From Janthinobacterium sp. ROICE36 (lineage in GTDB: Bacteria; Pseudomonadota; Gammaproteobacteria; Burkholderiales; Burkholderiaceae_D), in assembly GCF_002869965.1 (NCBI RefSeq), contig NZ_PEBS01000005.1, positions 62,001 to 126,000 of the forward strand: a DNA stretch of 64,000 nucleotides, given 5' to 3'. A model generated the notes under the pieces. It made no database searches. It had not been told where the DNA came from and was given only the letters and a program-made list of their open reading frames with translations. A program made the translations under genes and the position numbers. Positions within the stretch are counted from its first letter, which is position 1; every line of letters starts with the position of its first letter. Positions 46,616 through 56,281 of the stretch are shown one piece after another.

Positions 46616-47326
46616 TCAGTCGATGCCGTCCTGCTGTCGCAGCCGGCGCGCCTGCTGCGACACGCTGCGCGCCAGCGCGGCCAGCGCCGCCTGTATCTGG
46701 CCGCCATCGAGCACCGCCGACTGCAGTAGTGCGCTCATGCCAGCCTCCGCGCCATGCAAACCCAGGGTGCGGCAACCGAGGTGCAGGCGTTCTAGCTGCT
46801 GGCGCGCCTGGGCCGGTTCGCCGCGCGCCAGCAAGGCGTCGACCTGTTCGCTGGCGGCGCCGACCTGCCCCTGGAAACCCGTCAGATAGGCCAGCAGGCG
46901 TTCGCTGTCGATGCCCAACCGCTGCAAGGTGTCGCGCGGCGCCTCGGCCGGCAAGGCCGACACGTCGAAGCAGGCGTCGATATGCTGGCGCACCTGCTCC
47001 GGCTGGAAGGGTTTGACGATATAGCCCGCAGCACCGGCCTGCACGGCGTCACGCACCGTGTCCTGGTCATTCGCCGACGACACCAGCACCAGTGGCATGG
47101 CATCGAGCGCGCTGTCGGAGCGGATTTTCTGCAGCAGTTCCATGCCGGACAGGCGCGGCATGCGCAAATCGCAGAAGCACAGCGACGGGCGCAAGCCCCC
47201 TTCGAGCTGCTCCCACGCCGCCGCGCCATCTTCGGCTTCTACGATATCGTGCACGCCGCAGCTGTCGATCAGATGCATCAATACCATGCGCGACACGACA
47301 TCATCGTCAACCACCAGTACTTTCAT
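46616..47326 (-). CDS. Response regulator with C-terminal helical (Hpt-like) region
   Basis: This 236-residue protein has an N-terminal receiver domain with the acidic pair DDD at residues 7-9, phosphoacceptor Asp53 in CFCDLRMP, Ser84 and Lys105 in IVKPF. There is no DNA-binding or enzymatic output domain. The last 100 residues are helical and look like a histidine phosphotransfer bundle, but the motif reads LHLGCRTLGLHG where HxLKG is usual. It is downstream of the large hybrid kinase and is its likely partner. GGAG before the ATG at 47326 supports this start over the one four codons upstream. Confidence 0.85.
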   Translation of the reverse strand: MKVLVVDDDVVSRMVLMHLIDSCGVHDIVEAEDGAAAWEQLEGGLRPSLCFCDLRMPRLSGMELLQKIRSDSALDAMPLVLVSSANDQDTVRDAVQAGAAGYIVKPFQPEQVRQHIDACFDVSALPAEAPRDTLQRLGIDSERLLAYLTGFQGQVGAASEQVDALLARGEPAQARQQLERLHLGCRTLGLHGAEAGMSALLQSAVLDGGQIQAALAALARSVSQQARRLRQQDGID

Positions 47327-47411
47327 TGCTTTCTCCATTGCCGGCAGCGTGAGGGGCCTGGCCGTATTCTACCCAGTTTCGCCGCGCGCTCCATGGCCGG
47401 CATTGCCTATT

Positions 47412-50400
47412 TTACATCTCCTGGCCCGTCACGGCGATTTGCGCCAACAGTGCGCGCAATTGTGGCAAATGCAAGGCCACCTGCATCCAGCGTCCGCCAT
47501 CCGCCGCCTCTTCCAGTTCCGTGCACAGCATGTGCAGCTGCATTTCATCGAGATAGGCGGCGCTGCCCTTCAAGCCGTGCAGCAGGCGCCCGGCATTGTC
47601 CTTGTCCTGTGCCGCCAGCGCGGCGTCGAGTTCCCGCAAGCGTCCCTCCAGATCGGCGACGAAGGCGACACGGATACGCCGTTGCAGTTCGCCGCTGCGG
47701 CCGGAGGGGGACGGCGCCGCGACGGGGACTGCCGGCGCGATGCCGAACAAGGCATCGAGTTCGGCCTGCCCTCGCAAAACGCCGCGCGGCACGTGAGGCG
47801 GCATGCGCGGCAACATGAAACCGCGCTGCAGCTGGCGCTCGATGGCGCGCGCCAGCAAGCCATGCAGCGCCGCATCATCCACCGGTTTGCTGAGAAAATC
47901 ATCCATGCCGACGCCCAGGTAGCGGCTGCGGTCTTCTTCGCTGGCATTCGCCGTCACGGCCACGATCATCAGTTCCTGGTCGCGCACGGGCTGGTCCGGC
48001 CAGCCGCCCACGCGGATCAATCGCGTCGCCGTGGCGCCGTCCATCTCTGGCATGCGCCCGTCCATCAGGATCAGGTCATAGCGGGTATGCACGCAGGCCG
48101 CCACCGCCAGCGCGCCGTTGGCGACCACGTCGACTCTGTGCCCCAATTCTTCGAGCATGACGCGGATGATGATCTGGTTGGTGGGGAAGTCTTCGGCGCA
48201 CAGCACGCGCAACTGGTGGCTGTGCGGCGCCAGCGCCACCTGCGGCACCTGCGGCGGTGCCACGCCATCGGCCAGCGGCAAGGTGAAGGCAAAGGTGCTG
48301 CCCTGCCCCGGCGTACTCGCCACCTCGATCTCGCCCTCCATCAGTTCGACCAGTTGGCGGCAGATCGCCAGGCCCAGCCCCGTGCCGCCGTAGCGCCGCG
48401 TGGTGCTGGCGTCGGCCTGTTCGAACTTCTGGAACAGGCGCGCCATCGCGTCGGCATCGATGCCGATGCCGCTGTCGCTGACGGTGAAGCGGATCAGGTT
48501 GACACGGCGCCCGCCGCTGCCGCTGGTCACGCCAGCTCGCTCGACGCACACGCTGACGCCGCCGCGCTGCGTGAACTTGAAGGCATTGCCGACCAGGTTG
48601 ACCAGTACCTGGCGCAAACGGGTCGGGTCGCCCACCACGAAGGGCGGCAGGTCGGGCGCGAAATCGATGGCGAAACCGATGCTGCGCGCGGCCGCCTGCT
48701 CCTCGAACAGGCTGACGACCGTCTCGATTGCCCCGCCAAGCGCGAAATCGATATTTTCTATACTCAGCTTGCCCGCCTCGATCTTGGAAAAGTCGAGCAA
48801 GTCATTGATGATCACCAGCAGCGACTGGGCATTGGCCTGGCCCCGCAAAATCTGCTCGCGCGTGGCGTCGTGCAACTGCTCGTCGCGCAGTGCAAAGCCC
48901 AGCATGCCGATCACGCCGGCCAGCGGCGTGCGCATCTCGTGGCTCATGTTGGCCAAAAATTCCGACTTCTGGCGCGTCGCGTCCTCGGCCTTGCGCTTGG
49001 CATGGCGCAGGCTTTCCTCGTTTTTCGTCAGGCTACTGTTCACTTGCGCCAGCTTTTCCGACTGGGCTAGTACTTCGATTTCCTTGCTCTGCAACTCGGC
49101 CGTGCGTTCGCTGACCTGCTTTTCCAGCTCGTTCTGCTGGCGCCGCAGCGCGCGCACGCGCTGGCGGTAAGCGCCATACACGGCGCCCAGCAGCAGCGCC
49201 GCCATCAGGCTGCGGAACCACCAGGTTTTCCAGAACGGCGGCAGGATCGTGATGGCCAAGGTGGCGCCGCTCTCGTTCCACACGCCATCCTTGTTGGCCG
49301 CCTTGACGCGAAACACATAATTGCCCGCGTCGAGGTTGGTGTAGGTGGCAAAGCGCCGCCCCGCATCCGTCATGACCCAGTCCTGGTCGAAGCCTTCGAG
49401 CCGGTAGGCGAACATATTGCGCTGGGGTGCCGCGAAATGCAGGGCCGCAAATTCCAGCGAAAAGACGCTTTCGCGGCTGGTCAGCACTAGCTGGCGCGTA
49501 TGCTCGATCGCCGTCCTGAGCACGTGCGCGAACTCGCCGCGGCCGATGGCCACCGGCTTGTTAAAAATCTGCAGCTCCGTGATGGCCACCAGCGGCGGCA
49601 CGCGGTTGTCGTGGATATCCTGCGGCACGAACGCCGTCATGCCGTTAAAACCGCCGAAATACATGGTCCCATCTGCCGCGCGCAGGGCCGCGCCATCGAA
49701 GTACGAGCCTTCCACGGTGCCATCGGCGCTGTCGTAGTTGCGGAACAGGCCACTGCGCATGTCGAGCCGCGTGATGCCGCTATTCGTGCTCAGCCACAGC
49801 TGCTCGTTATCGTCGCCCAGGATGCTGGCGACGGCATCGTCGGCCATGCCATCCTTGCGCACGAAGCGCCGGAAGCGGATCTCGCCCTTCGCATCGACGT
49901 CCATGCGGTTCAAGCCATTGGCCGTGCCCACCCACAGCCCGCCGCGCTTGTCCTCGTGCAGGAAATGCACCTCGTCGTGGCTGAGGCTATGCGGGTTTTG
50001 CGGATCATGGCGGAAATGCCGGAACTGGCCGCTGGCGCGGTCCAGCAAGTCCAGGCCATGGAAAGAGCCTATCCACAGCCGCCTCTTGCCATCTTCCAGC
50101 ACGGGCCGCACCATGTTGTCGGACAGGCTGTTCGGGTTGGCCGGATCGTGACGGTAGGTGGTAAAGGCCCGGCTGACGGGGTCGAAACGGTGCACGCCGC
50201 CCCGCGTCGACACCCACAGCATGCCGCTGCGGTCGCTCACGACATTGCGGATGGTGTCGCTGTTCGGATCGCCGGCGGCAAAGCGCATGGTAAAAAAACG
50301 CCCGCGTGCCGGATCGAAGCGGTGCAAGCCCGTCGAGCCGCCCACCCACAGGGTGCCGTCCGGCGCCTTGTACAGGGTGGTGACCTGCTCGTCGCGCGAC

Positions 50401-51644
50401 ATGCCGGGCGAACTGCGCAGGTCGAACAAGCGCGAGCTGCCGTCGCGCGTATCGTACAATTTCAAGCCTCCCTTGGTGGCCAGCCACAGCTTGCCATTGC
50501 CCGCGTCGGCCACGGCGCGCACTTTCTTGTCCGCCAGCGCGCCCACATCGCCGGGCGCCCGCGCCATGCGCGAAAAGCCGCCGCTGCCCAGGTCGACCCG
50601 GCTCACGCCGTTGTACCAGGAGCCGACCCAGAAGGTGCCCGCGCGGTCGCGGTATAGCGACGACAGCTGGTTGTCGGCGACGCTGTATTTATCGCCCGTC
50701 TGGTGGCGATACTGCAGGAAGGTGTCGCTCTCGGGCAGCCAGCGGAACAGGCCATCGGCATTGCTGCCCAGCCAGACGGTGGCGTCGATATCCTGGTACA
50801 GGCTTGCCACGCGGATGGCAGAAAAGCCCTGTTTTTCATTCAGGCGCAGGCGCGACTGCGGTGCCTGCCTGGCGCCGCCCAGGCGCCAGCGCTCGGCGCC
50901 GGCCATGGTGCCTATCCACAGATTCTGCTGGCGGTCCACCAGCAGCGACTGGATCACGTTGTACTTCGAACCGGGCTCCGTGTCGACGGCGAAATGCTCG
51001 AAGCGGTCACTGCCCGGCGCCAGCATGTCCAGGCCCGTGACGGTGCCTATCCACAGGCGCTGTTGCGCGTCCAGCACCAGCGCCTTGATTTCATTGTCGC
51101 CCAGACTGTGCGGATTGCCTTCTTCATGGTGCCAGGTACGGAAGGCGCCTGTGGCGGGGTCGAAATGCTGCAAGCCGTCCGAGGTGGCGATCCAGAAGCC
51201 GCGCGCGCCATCGTCAAGAATGGCGTGGATATGCCGGTTGCCGTTGCCGCGCTTGCTCTTTTCGGCCGGGACGTAGTGAACGAAGGTCTGGCTGGCGGCA
51301 TCGAAGCGGTCCAGGCCGTTGTCGGTGCCCACCCACAGCTGACCCTGGCGATCGACATGCAGTTCGCCGACCCAGTTGTCGGCCAGGCTGGTCTTGTCGC
51401 CCTCGATATTCTTGTAGATGACCATGCGGTAGCCATCGTAACGGCTCAGGCCAGACTGGCTGCCAAACCACATATAGCCCTGCCGGTCCTGGGCGATGGC
51501 CAGCACCGACTCCTGCGCCAGACCCTGTTCAACGCTGAGCTGGTCGAAACGCAGGGTGGGCGCGGGCGCCGCCGCAGCCGGGACGCCAGGCAGCAGCAAA
51601 GACAACAGCAATACCACTTCGCAAGCACGTCGAAATACCAGCAC
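47412..51644 (-). CDS. Hybrid sensor histidine kinase with beta-propeller sensor, receiver and Hpt domains
   Basis: This 1410-residue membrane sensor has a signal peptide (VVLLLSLLLPGVPAAA). About 12 two-component regulator propeller repeats (pattern LWVGTxxGLxRFD) form two periplasmic beta-propellers to about residue 690, followed by a Y_Y_Y domain and a transmembrane helix (SLMAALLLGAVYGAY, about residue 820). Then come a coiled coil, HisKA with His902 in NMSHEMRTP, HATPase_c (NLVGNAFKFT, GTGLGLAI), a receiver with Asp1195 in ILMDGRMP and an Hpt domain with His1356 in LLHGLKGSA. Family members often sense polysaccharide fragments. The start is GTG at 51644 because no ATG precedes the signal. 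Confidence 0.92.
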   Translation of the reverse strand: MLVFRRACEVVLLLSLLLPGVPAAAAPAPTLRFDQLSVEQGLAQESVLAIAQDRQGYMWFGSQSGLSRYDGYRMVIYKNIEGDKTSLADNWVGELHVDRQGQLWVGTDNGLDRFDAASQTFVHYVPAEKSKRGNGNRHIHAILDDGARGFWIATSDGLQHFDPATGAFRTWHHEEGNPHSLGDNEIKALVLDAQQRLWIGTVTGLDMLAPGSDRFEHFAVDTEPGSKYNVIQSLLVDRQQNLWIGTMAGAERWRLGGARQAPQSRLRLNEKQGFSAIRVASLYQDIDATVWLGSNADGLFRWLPESDTFLQYRHQTGDKYSVADNQLSSLYRDRAGTFWVGSWYNGVSRVDLGSGGFSRMARAPGDVGALADKKVRAVADAGNGKLWLATKGGLKLYDTRDGSSRLFDLRSSPGMSRDEQVTTLYKAPDGTLWVGGSTGLHRFDPARGRFFTMRFAAGDPNSDTIRNVVSDRSGMLWVSTRGGVHRFDPVSRAFTTYRHDPANPNSLSDNMVRPVLEDGKRRLWIGSFHGLDLLDRASGQFRHFRHDPQNPHSLSHDEVHFLHEDKRGGLWVGTANGLNRMDVDAKGEIRFRRFVRKDGMADDAVASILGDDNEQLWLSTNSGITRLDMRSGLFRNYDSADGTVEGSYFDGAALRAADGTMYFGGFNGMTAFVPQDIHDNRVPPLVAITELQIFNKPVAIGRGEFAHVLRTAIEHTRQLVLTSRESVFSLEFAALHFAAPQRNMFAYRLEGFDQDWVMTDAGRRFATYTNLDAGNYVFRVKAANKDGVWNESGATLAITILPPFWKTWWFRSLMAALLLGAVYGAYRQRVRALRRQQNELEKQVSERTAELQSKEIEVLAQSEKLAQVNSSLTKNEESLRHAKRKAEDATRQKSEFLANMSHEMRTPLAGVIGMLGFALRDEQLHDATREQILRGQANAQSLLVIINDLLDFSKIEAGKLSIENIDFALGGAIETVVSLFEEQAAARSIGFAIDFAPDLPPFVVGDPTRLRQVLVNLVGNAFKFTQRGGVSVCVERAGVTSGSGGRRVNLIRFTVSDSGIGIDADAMARLFQKFEQADASTTRRYGGTGLGLAICRQLVELMEGEIEVASTPGQGSTFAFTLPLADGVAPPQVPQVALAPHSHQLRVLCAEDFPTNQIIIRVMLEELGHRVDVVANGALAVAACVHTRYDLILMDGRMPEMDGATATRLIRVGGWPDQPVRDQELMIVAVTANASEEDRSRYLGVGMDDFLSKPVDDAALHGLLARAIERQLQRGFMLPRMPPHVPRGVLRGQAELDALFGIAPAVPVAAPSPSGRSGELQRRIRVAFVADLEGRLRELDAALAAQDKDNAGRLLHGLKGSAAYLDEMQLHMLCTELEEAADGGRWMQVALHLPQLRALLAQIAVTGQEM

Positions 51645-51698
51645 AATCGTCCTGTCAAAAAAAACGCGAAAACTCCGGCTACTGTTCCGGGGGCCGTC

Positions 51699-52868
51699 TC
51701 AAGAACCAAAAAACGCCAGTACATCGTCCTTGCGGGCCTGCGTATCGCGCTGTCCAAGACGGATCAGCTCATTAGTATACGTCGATTCGAACAATAAATA
51801 CGATGCCAATGCCGCGCCGCGCGCTTCTGCCGCGCCGATGCCCGACAACATGGTGCGGATGGGACGGGGCAAACTGCCGATATGCCGGCTGGCGATGGCG
51901 TCGAGCCGCTCGGACGGCGCGATGACCAGCAACTCCACCGGTTTCAATGCCGTCTTGCCCAGCAATTCAGGCGGCAGCATCGACAAGGTGAGGTTGATGC
52001 GGTTCAGGCGCTCGATGTCGACGGCCAGGCCATCGAGGAAAATCGACGACAGCGCGTGGCCGGCGATCTGCGCCAGGCTGGGGTAGCGCGCCGAATCGGC
52101 CGCAGAGGGCGCCGGTTCCGTCATGCGCCCCGCGCCCACCACCAGCACCTTGTTCGCACCCAGGTGAATGGCCGGGGAAATCGGTGCCAGCTGGCGCATC
52201 GATCCGTCGCCGCAGTACTCGCGCTGGCCACCTATGTACAGGGGCACGGCGGGAAAAATAAAAGGGATGGCGGCCGAGGCGAGCAAATGCTCCACGTCGA
52301 TCTGGTCTTGCAAGGCCAGGCGCTGCGTGCGTACCCACGGCGCGATCTCGGCGGCCGTCTGGTAAAACGTCATGTGGCGGCTGCCCGAATACGACGATGC
52401 CGTCACGGCCAGCGCATGCAGCAGCCCATCGGCCAGCGCCGCGTCCAGGCGCGGCAGGTCGAGCATGCGGTGCAGCAGGCTGACCAAAGGAGTATTGTCG
52501 AGCAGGGAATTGGGCGGCGAGGCATGCCACTGGCGCAGCAGCCAGCCGAACGACAGCAGCGACAGCCAGCGCGCACCCGAGCGTATCACGCCCAGCGAAT
52601 CGGCGCGGTAGACTTGCTCGACCTGGATATGCTGCCACACGTCGAGCAGCTTTTGCACGCCTTCGCCGAAGTTGTCGGCCCGGCAGGCCAGCGCCGTGGC
52701 GTTGATGGCGCCGGCCGAGGTGCCGCAAATGATGTCGAACGGGTTGCGCGCAGGCGCCCAGCCCGCTTCCCACAATATCGCCGAAATCGCCTGCAGCACG
52801 CCCACCTGGTAGGCGGCACGGGCGCCTCCTCCCGTGAGTATCAAGCCTGTTTTATTTTGCATTCCCAT
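51699..52868 (-). CDS. Patatin-like phospholipase family protein
   Basis: This 389-residue cytoplasmic-type lipase/acyl hydrolase has the oxyanion loop LTGGGARAAYQVGVLQA, the nucleophile elbow IICGTSAGAINA (Ser) and the Asp of the dyad in YCGDGSMRQLAPIS. The C-terminal part is a helical extension of unknown function. It probably hydrolyses phospholipids or related esters. It is divergently unrelated to the kinase but on the same strand 54 bases upstream of it. Confidence 0.88.
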   Translation of the reverse strand: MGMQNKTGLILTGGGARAAYQVGVLQAISAILWEAGWAPARNPFDIICGTSAGAINATALACRADNFGEGVQKLLDVWQHIQVEQVYRADSLGVIRSGARWLSLLSFGWLLRQWHASPPNSLLDNTPLVSLLHRMLDLPRLDAALADGLLHALAVTASSYSGSRHMTFYQTAAEIAPWVRTQRLALQDQIDVEHLLASAAIPFIFPAVPLYIGGQREYCGDGSMRQLAPISPAIHLGANKVLVVGAGRMTEPAPSAADSARYPSLAQIAGHALSSIFLDGLAVDIERLNRINLTLSMLPPELLGKTALKPVELLVIAPSERLDAIASRHIGSLPRPIRTMLSGIGAAEARGAALASYLLFESTYTNELIRLGQRDTQARKDDVLAFFGS

Positions 52869-52909
52869 GCCGGCAGATTAGCAGGGTCTTGATACTTTGT
52901 GGAAAAGAT

Positions 52910-54685
52910 TCAATCCCCTCTGACCATGCCTTCCCTGCGCGGATCGGCACCGCCAAACCAGAAATCCTTGCCGTGCGCGTTCAGGCGCATGATGCCCTGC
53001 AAGCCGGAATTCTGTTCGATCACGCGCACCTCGTGGCCCATCGCTTGCAGCGCCTCGACCTGGGCTGCCGGCGCGCGGCCCTTTTCCAGCTCCGTCGGGC
53101 CGTTGCGGCTGCCGAAGTTCGGCAGGTTGATGGCCTGCTGCACGTTCAGGCCCCAGTCCATGGTGCCGACCAGCACCTTGGCCACATAATTGATGATGGA
53201 CGAGCCGCCCGGCGATCCCGTCGCCAGCACCAGCTTGTGCGTGCCCTTTTCAAATACCAGCGTGGGCGACATGGCGCTGCGCGGACGCTTGCCAGCCTGT
53301 ACGCGGTTGGCGATGGGGCCGTCCGCATCGCGCGAATCGAACGAAAAATCCGTCAGCTGGTTATTCAGCAAGAAGCCGTCGACCATCTGGCGCGAACCGA
53401 AGGCGTCTTCCACACTGGTGGTCATCGACAGGCCGCCGCCGAAGGCATCCACCGCCACCAGGTGCGACGTCGATGGGCGCTGCAGCGCATTGTCCATGCC
53501 CCACGCCACCTGCATGCCGGGCGGCGTGCCGGGCAAGGCGCGGCCCATGGATTTCTCGCCGATCAGGGAGGCGCGCTGCGCCAAATAGGTTTTATCCAGC
53601 ATCGCCGCGATGCCGTTACCGGGCAGCGGCACGAAGTCCGTGTCGGCCACGTAGCGGTTGCGGTCCGCGTAGGCCAGGCGCCCCACTTCCGAAAACAGGT
53701 GTATCGCCTGCGCATCGAGCACGCCGTCGACGGGCGGAAACGGGCGTATATCCTTCACTTCCAGCATGCCCAGCATCTGCGCGATGGCGATGCCACCCGA
53801 GGATGGCGGCGGCATGCCGCACACGGTCCAGGCCTTGTAGTCGCTGCAGACAGGCTCGCGCACCTTGGCCTGGTAGCCGGCGATGTCAAACGCCGTCAGC
53901 TTGCCCGGATTGGTCGGGTGCGAGGCCACCTTGGCGGCGATGTCGCGCGCGATGCGGCCCTGGTAAAAGGCGTCGGCGCCACCGCGGGCGATCTCGCGCA
54001 GGGTGCGCGCCAGTTGCGGGTTTTTCAGTACATGGCCGACGGGCCAGGCATTGCCTTTCTGGTCATAGAAATAGGCGGCGGCAACAGGGTCGCGCTTCAG
54101 CGCCTGGTCCCAGTTTAATAGGCCGTTGAGGCGCTGGCTGACGGGAAAACCGCCGTGCGCCAGCTTGATGGCGGGGCCGAACAGTGTCGCCCACGGCAGC
54201 TTGCCATGCTCCTTGTGCGCCAGTTCCAGCATGCGCAGCACGCCCGGCGCGCCCACGGAACGCCCGCCCACCACGCCCGTGGCGCGCGAGACGGGGCTAC
54301 CGTCGGCATTCTGAAACAGGTGTTCGTCGGCGCTAGCGGGCGCCGTTTCGCGTCCGTCGAAGGCTTGCACGCCCTTGGCCGTAGAGTACAACAGGAAGGC
54401 GCCGCCGCCGATGCCCGACGATTGCGGTTCGACCAGGGTCAGCACCAACTGCGTGGCGATGGCCGCATCAATGGCGCTGCCGCCTTTTTTCAGCATCTGG
54501 TAGCCGGCATCGGCGGCCAGCGGATTGGCGGCGGCCACCATGAATTTCTGCGCTGCCCGACCCGATTTTTCCGCATACGCGGTGGCGATTTCCGGCGCCT
54601 TTTGCGGCACTTCGGCAAAGGAAGGATAGGCAGCCAGAGCTCCCAACAAGGTCAGGCTCAGCGCCAGCGGCTTCAATGTGATCAT
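52910..54685 (-). CDS. ggt: Gamma-glutamyltransferase
   Basis: This 591-residue periplasmic enzyme has a signal peptide (LALSLTLLGALAAYPSFA). It matures by self-cleavage at Thr406 in RPSTSHLVAV, giving large and small subunits. The glutathione-binding Arg-rich block is seen around DGRETAP, and GGGLSMTTSVEDAFGS and SPGGSSIINYV are the substrate and oxyanion regions. It breaks down glutathione and other gamma-glutamyl compounds. The ATG at 54685 has GGAG upstream. The gene lies 41 bases from the patatin gene. Confidence 0.93.
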   Translation of the reverse strand: MITLKPLALSLTLLGALAAYPSFAEVPQKAPEIATAYAEKSGRAAQKFMVAAANPLAADAGYQMLKKGGSAIDAAIATQLVLTLVEPQSSGIGGGAFLLYSTAKGVQAFDGRETAPASADEHLFQNADGSPVSRATGVVGGRSVGAPGVLRMLELAHKEHGKLPWATLFGPAIKLAHGGFPVSQRLNGLLNWDQALKRDPVAAAYFYDQKGNAWPVGHVLKNPQLARTLREIARGGADAFYQGRIARDIAAKVASHPTNPGKLTAFDIAGYQAKVREPVCSDYKAWTVCGMPPPSSGGIAIAQMLGMLEVKDIRPFPPVDGVLDAQAIHLFSEVGRLAYADRNRYVADTDFVPLPGNGIAAMLDKTYLAQRASLIGEKSMGRALPGTPPGMQVAWGMDNALQRPSTSHLVAVDAFGGGLSMTTSVEDAFGSRQMVDGFLLNNQLTDFSFDSRDADGPIANRVQAGKRPRSAMSPTLVFEKGTHKLVLATGSPGGSSIINYVAKVLVGTMDWGLNVQQAINLPNFGSRNGPTELEKGRAPAAQVEALQAMGHEVRVIEQNSGLQGIMRLNAHGKDFWFGGADPRREGMVRGD

Positions 54686-54769
54686 GGATTCTCCGATAAA
54701 AAAAGGGCGCACAGCCGAGCAAGGCTGTACGCCCCATACGGGGATATCCTACATCAAATCGCGCCGGGC

Positions 54770-55528
54770 TTATTTCGGCTGCATGCGGATGGCGCCGTCC
54801 AAACGTATCGTTTCGCCATTGAGCATGACGTTTTCCACGATGGCTTTCACCAGTTGTGCGTATTCGCCGGGCTTGCCCAGGCGCGATGGGAACGGCACCA
54901 TCTTGCCCAGCGCGTCCTGCACTTCGGCCGGCATGCCCAGCAGCATGGGGGTTTCGAAAATGCCGGGCGCCACCGTCATCACGCGGATGCCGTTGCGCGA
55001 CAGGTCGCGCGCCATCGGCAGGGTCAGCCCCACCACGGCCGCCTTCGACGACGCATACGCGGCCTGGCCGATCTGGCCATCATAGGCCGCCACGGACGCC
55101 GTGTTGATGATGATGCCGCGCTCGCCTTCAACGGTGGCATCCTGCTTGGCCATGGCATCGGCCGCCAGGCGGCACATATTGAAGGTGCCGACCAGGTTGA
55201 TGTTGACGACTTTCTGGAACAGCGCCAGCGGGTGCGGGCCATCCTTGCCCACGGTTTTCACGGCCGGCGCCACGCCGGCGCAATTGACCAGGCCGCGCAA
55301 TGTACCCAGCTTGAGGCCCGCTGCCACCACGGCCATGCCATCTTCTTCCGACGTCACGTCGCACTGCACGAACACGCCGTTCAGTTCAGCGGCCAGCGCC
55401 TGGCCCGCCTCCGTCTGCACATCGGCCAGCACGACCTTGCCGCCAGCGGCCGTCAGCATGCGCGCCGTGGCTGCGCCCAAACCCGATGCGCCGCCCGTGA
55501 TGATGAATACATTGTCCTGAATCTGCAT
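54770..55528 (-). CDS. SDR dehydrogenase (3-hydroxyacyl-CoA dehydrogenase type 2-like)
   Basis: This 252-residue classical SDR has IITGGASGLGAATARML, VNCAGVAPA, the catalytic Ser in NTASVAAYDGQ and YASSKAAV, with VAPGIFETPML after it. The pattern closely resembles HSD17B10-type 3-hydroxyacyl-CoA dehydrogenases used in isoleucine and fatty-acid breakdown. It is preceded by a perfect 16-bp palindrome at 55604-55619, probably an operator. Confidence 0.85.
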   Translation of the reverse strand: MQIQDNVFIITGGASGLGAATARMLTAAGGKVVLADVQTEAGQALAAELNGVFVQCDVTSEEDGMAVVAAGLKLGTLRGLVNCAGVAPAVKTVGKDGPHPLALFQKVVNINLVGTFNMCRLAADAMAKQDATVEGERGIIINTASVAAYDGQIGQAAYASSKAAVVGLTLPMARDLSRNGIRVMTVAPGIFETPMLLGMPAEVQDALGKMVPFPSRLGKPGEYAQLVKAIVENVMLNGETIRLDGAIRMQPK

Positions 55529-55603
55529 GAAATCTCCTGAGTGATAAGTGTCGTGTTCCCGGCGCCTGATGGTTGATGCACGATGCCATCATTACGCGCT
55601 ATT

Positions 55604-55619
55604 ACGTTTACGTAAACGT
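55604..55619 (-). promoter_or_regulatory. Perfect 16-bp palindrome upstream of the SDR gene
   Basis: ACGTTTACGTAAACGT equals its reverse complement and lies 76 bases before the SDR start codon. Similar ACGTAAACG-type sites occur, from memory, upstream of branched-chain and fatty-acid catabolic genes controlled by LiuR-type regulators in Beta- and Gammaproteobacteria; the match has not been checked. Confidence 0.55.
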
Positions 55620-55690
55620 CATGTCGGCGACAATTGTAGCCATTTTTGCGGTCACCGAGCGAAAACTTGTAGCGGCAGCGAATGGCAGGG

Positions 55691-56131
55691 CTAAAAACAC
55701 TGCATGAAAGCGCCGTTGCGATGGCAGATGCGGCCGTTGGCATCGAGCGTGGCATTGCCCGCGCCGTTGTAGCGCGCGCCGGCCGCATCGCGGCAACCGC
55801 CTGTGTCGCAGGCACCGATGGGCTGCGGCGCGCCAGGCATGGGCACGGCCCGGCTGGGCGGCAAGGAAGGCATGGACACGACGGGCGGCGTCGTGCGCTG
55901 CACGGGCATGCGGCCGATCACTTGCGCCACGGACCGGCGCGGCTGCACGGGCGGCGCCGGGCGGCATGGTTCCACCGCCAGCTTGCCGCTGTCATGCGGG
56001 TCGAGCTGGCAGACGGGCAAAGGCTCACTCAAGGACTCGGCGGGCGCCGCCGGCTCCTGCGACCAGGCATGGCCGCCAGCGAGCAGCATGGCGCAGGCCA
56101 GCGCCGGTATGGTTTTTATCATCGTCTTCAT
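55691..56131 (-). CDS. Small secreted Pro- and Cys-containing protein of unknown function
   Basis: This 146-residue protein has a signal peptide (TIPALACAMLLAGGHAWS). The mature part is rich in Pro, with five or more Cys residues in pairs (VCQLDP, VEPCRP, GACDTGGCRDA, ICHRNG, MQCF). GARYNGAGNATLDANGRICHRNG resembles a short exported repeat seen in Oxalobacteraceae proteins, but I cannot name a family. The ATG at 56131 follows a strong GGGAGG site. It is divergent from the TonB receptor and shares the region that carries the Fur-box-like site, so it may also respond to iron. Confidence 0.6.
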   Translation of the reverse strand: MKTMIKTIPALACAMLLAGGHAWSQEPAAPAESLSEPLPVCQLDPHDSGKLAVEPCRPAPPVQPRRSVAQVIGRMPVQRTTPPVVSMPSLPPSRAVPMPGAPQPIGACDTGGCRDAAGARYNGAGNATLDANGRICHRNGAFMQCF

Positions 56132-56262
56132 GCTACCTCCCCAAGCATCGATCATAGCGCTTTCATTATTGGCACACGCGGCGCCAGATGCCAGCGCACT
56201 TTGCAACGGTGTTTTATTTCCTTTCAGCACTTTCCTTCTTGCCAGTATGGCATTACAATAAG

Positions 56263-56281
56263 AACGATTCCCATTCTCATT
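56263..56281 (+). promoter_or_regulatory. Fur-box-like site upstream of the TonB-dependent receptor
   Basis: The reverse complement reads AATGAGAATGGGAATCGTT, which keeps the spaced AAT-GA-AAT pattern of proteobacterial Fur boxes (AATGAGAAT-N-ATTCTCATT type) with mismatches in one arm. It lies about 95 bases before the receptor start codon. Confidence 0.5.

Noticed and set aside
47058..49070. A 670-codon plus-strand open frame opposite the hybrid kinase gene.
   Set aside because: It is rich in Arg, His, Gln and Ala in the pattern produced by reading GC-rich genes backwards; the minus-strand frame holds the complete HisKA, ATPase, receiver and Hpt domains.
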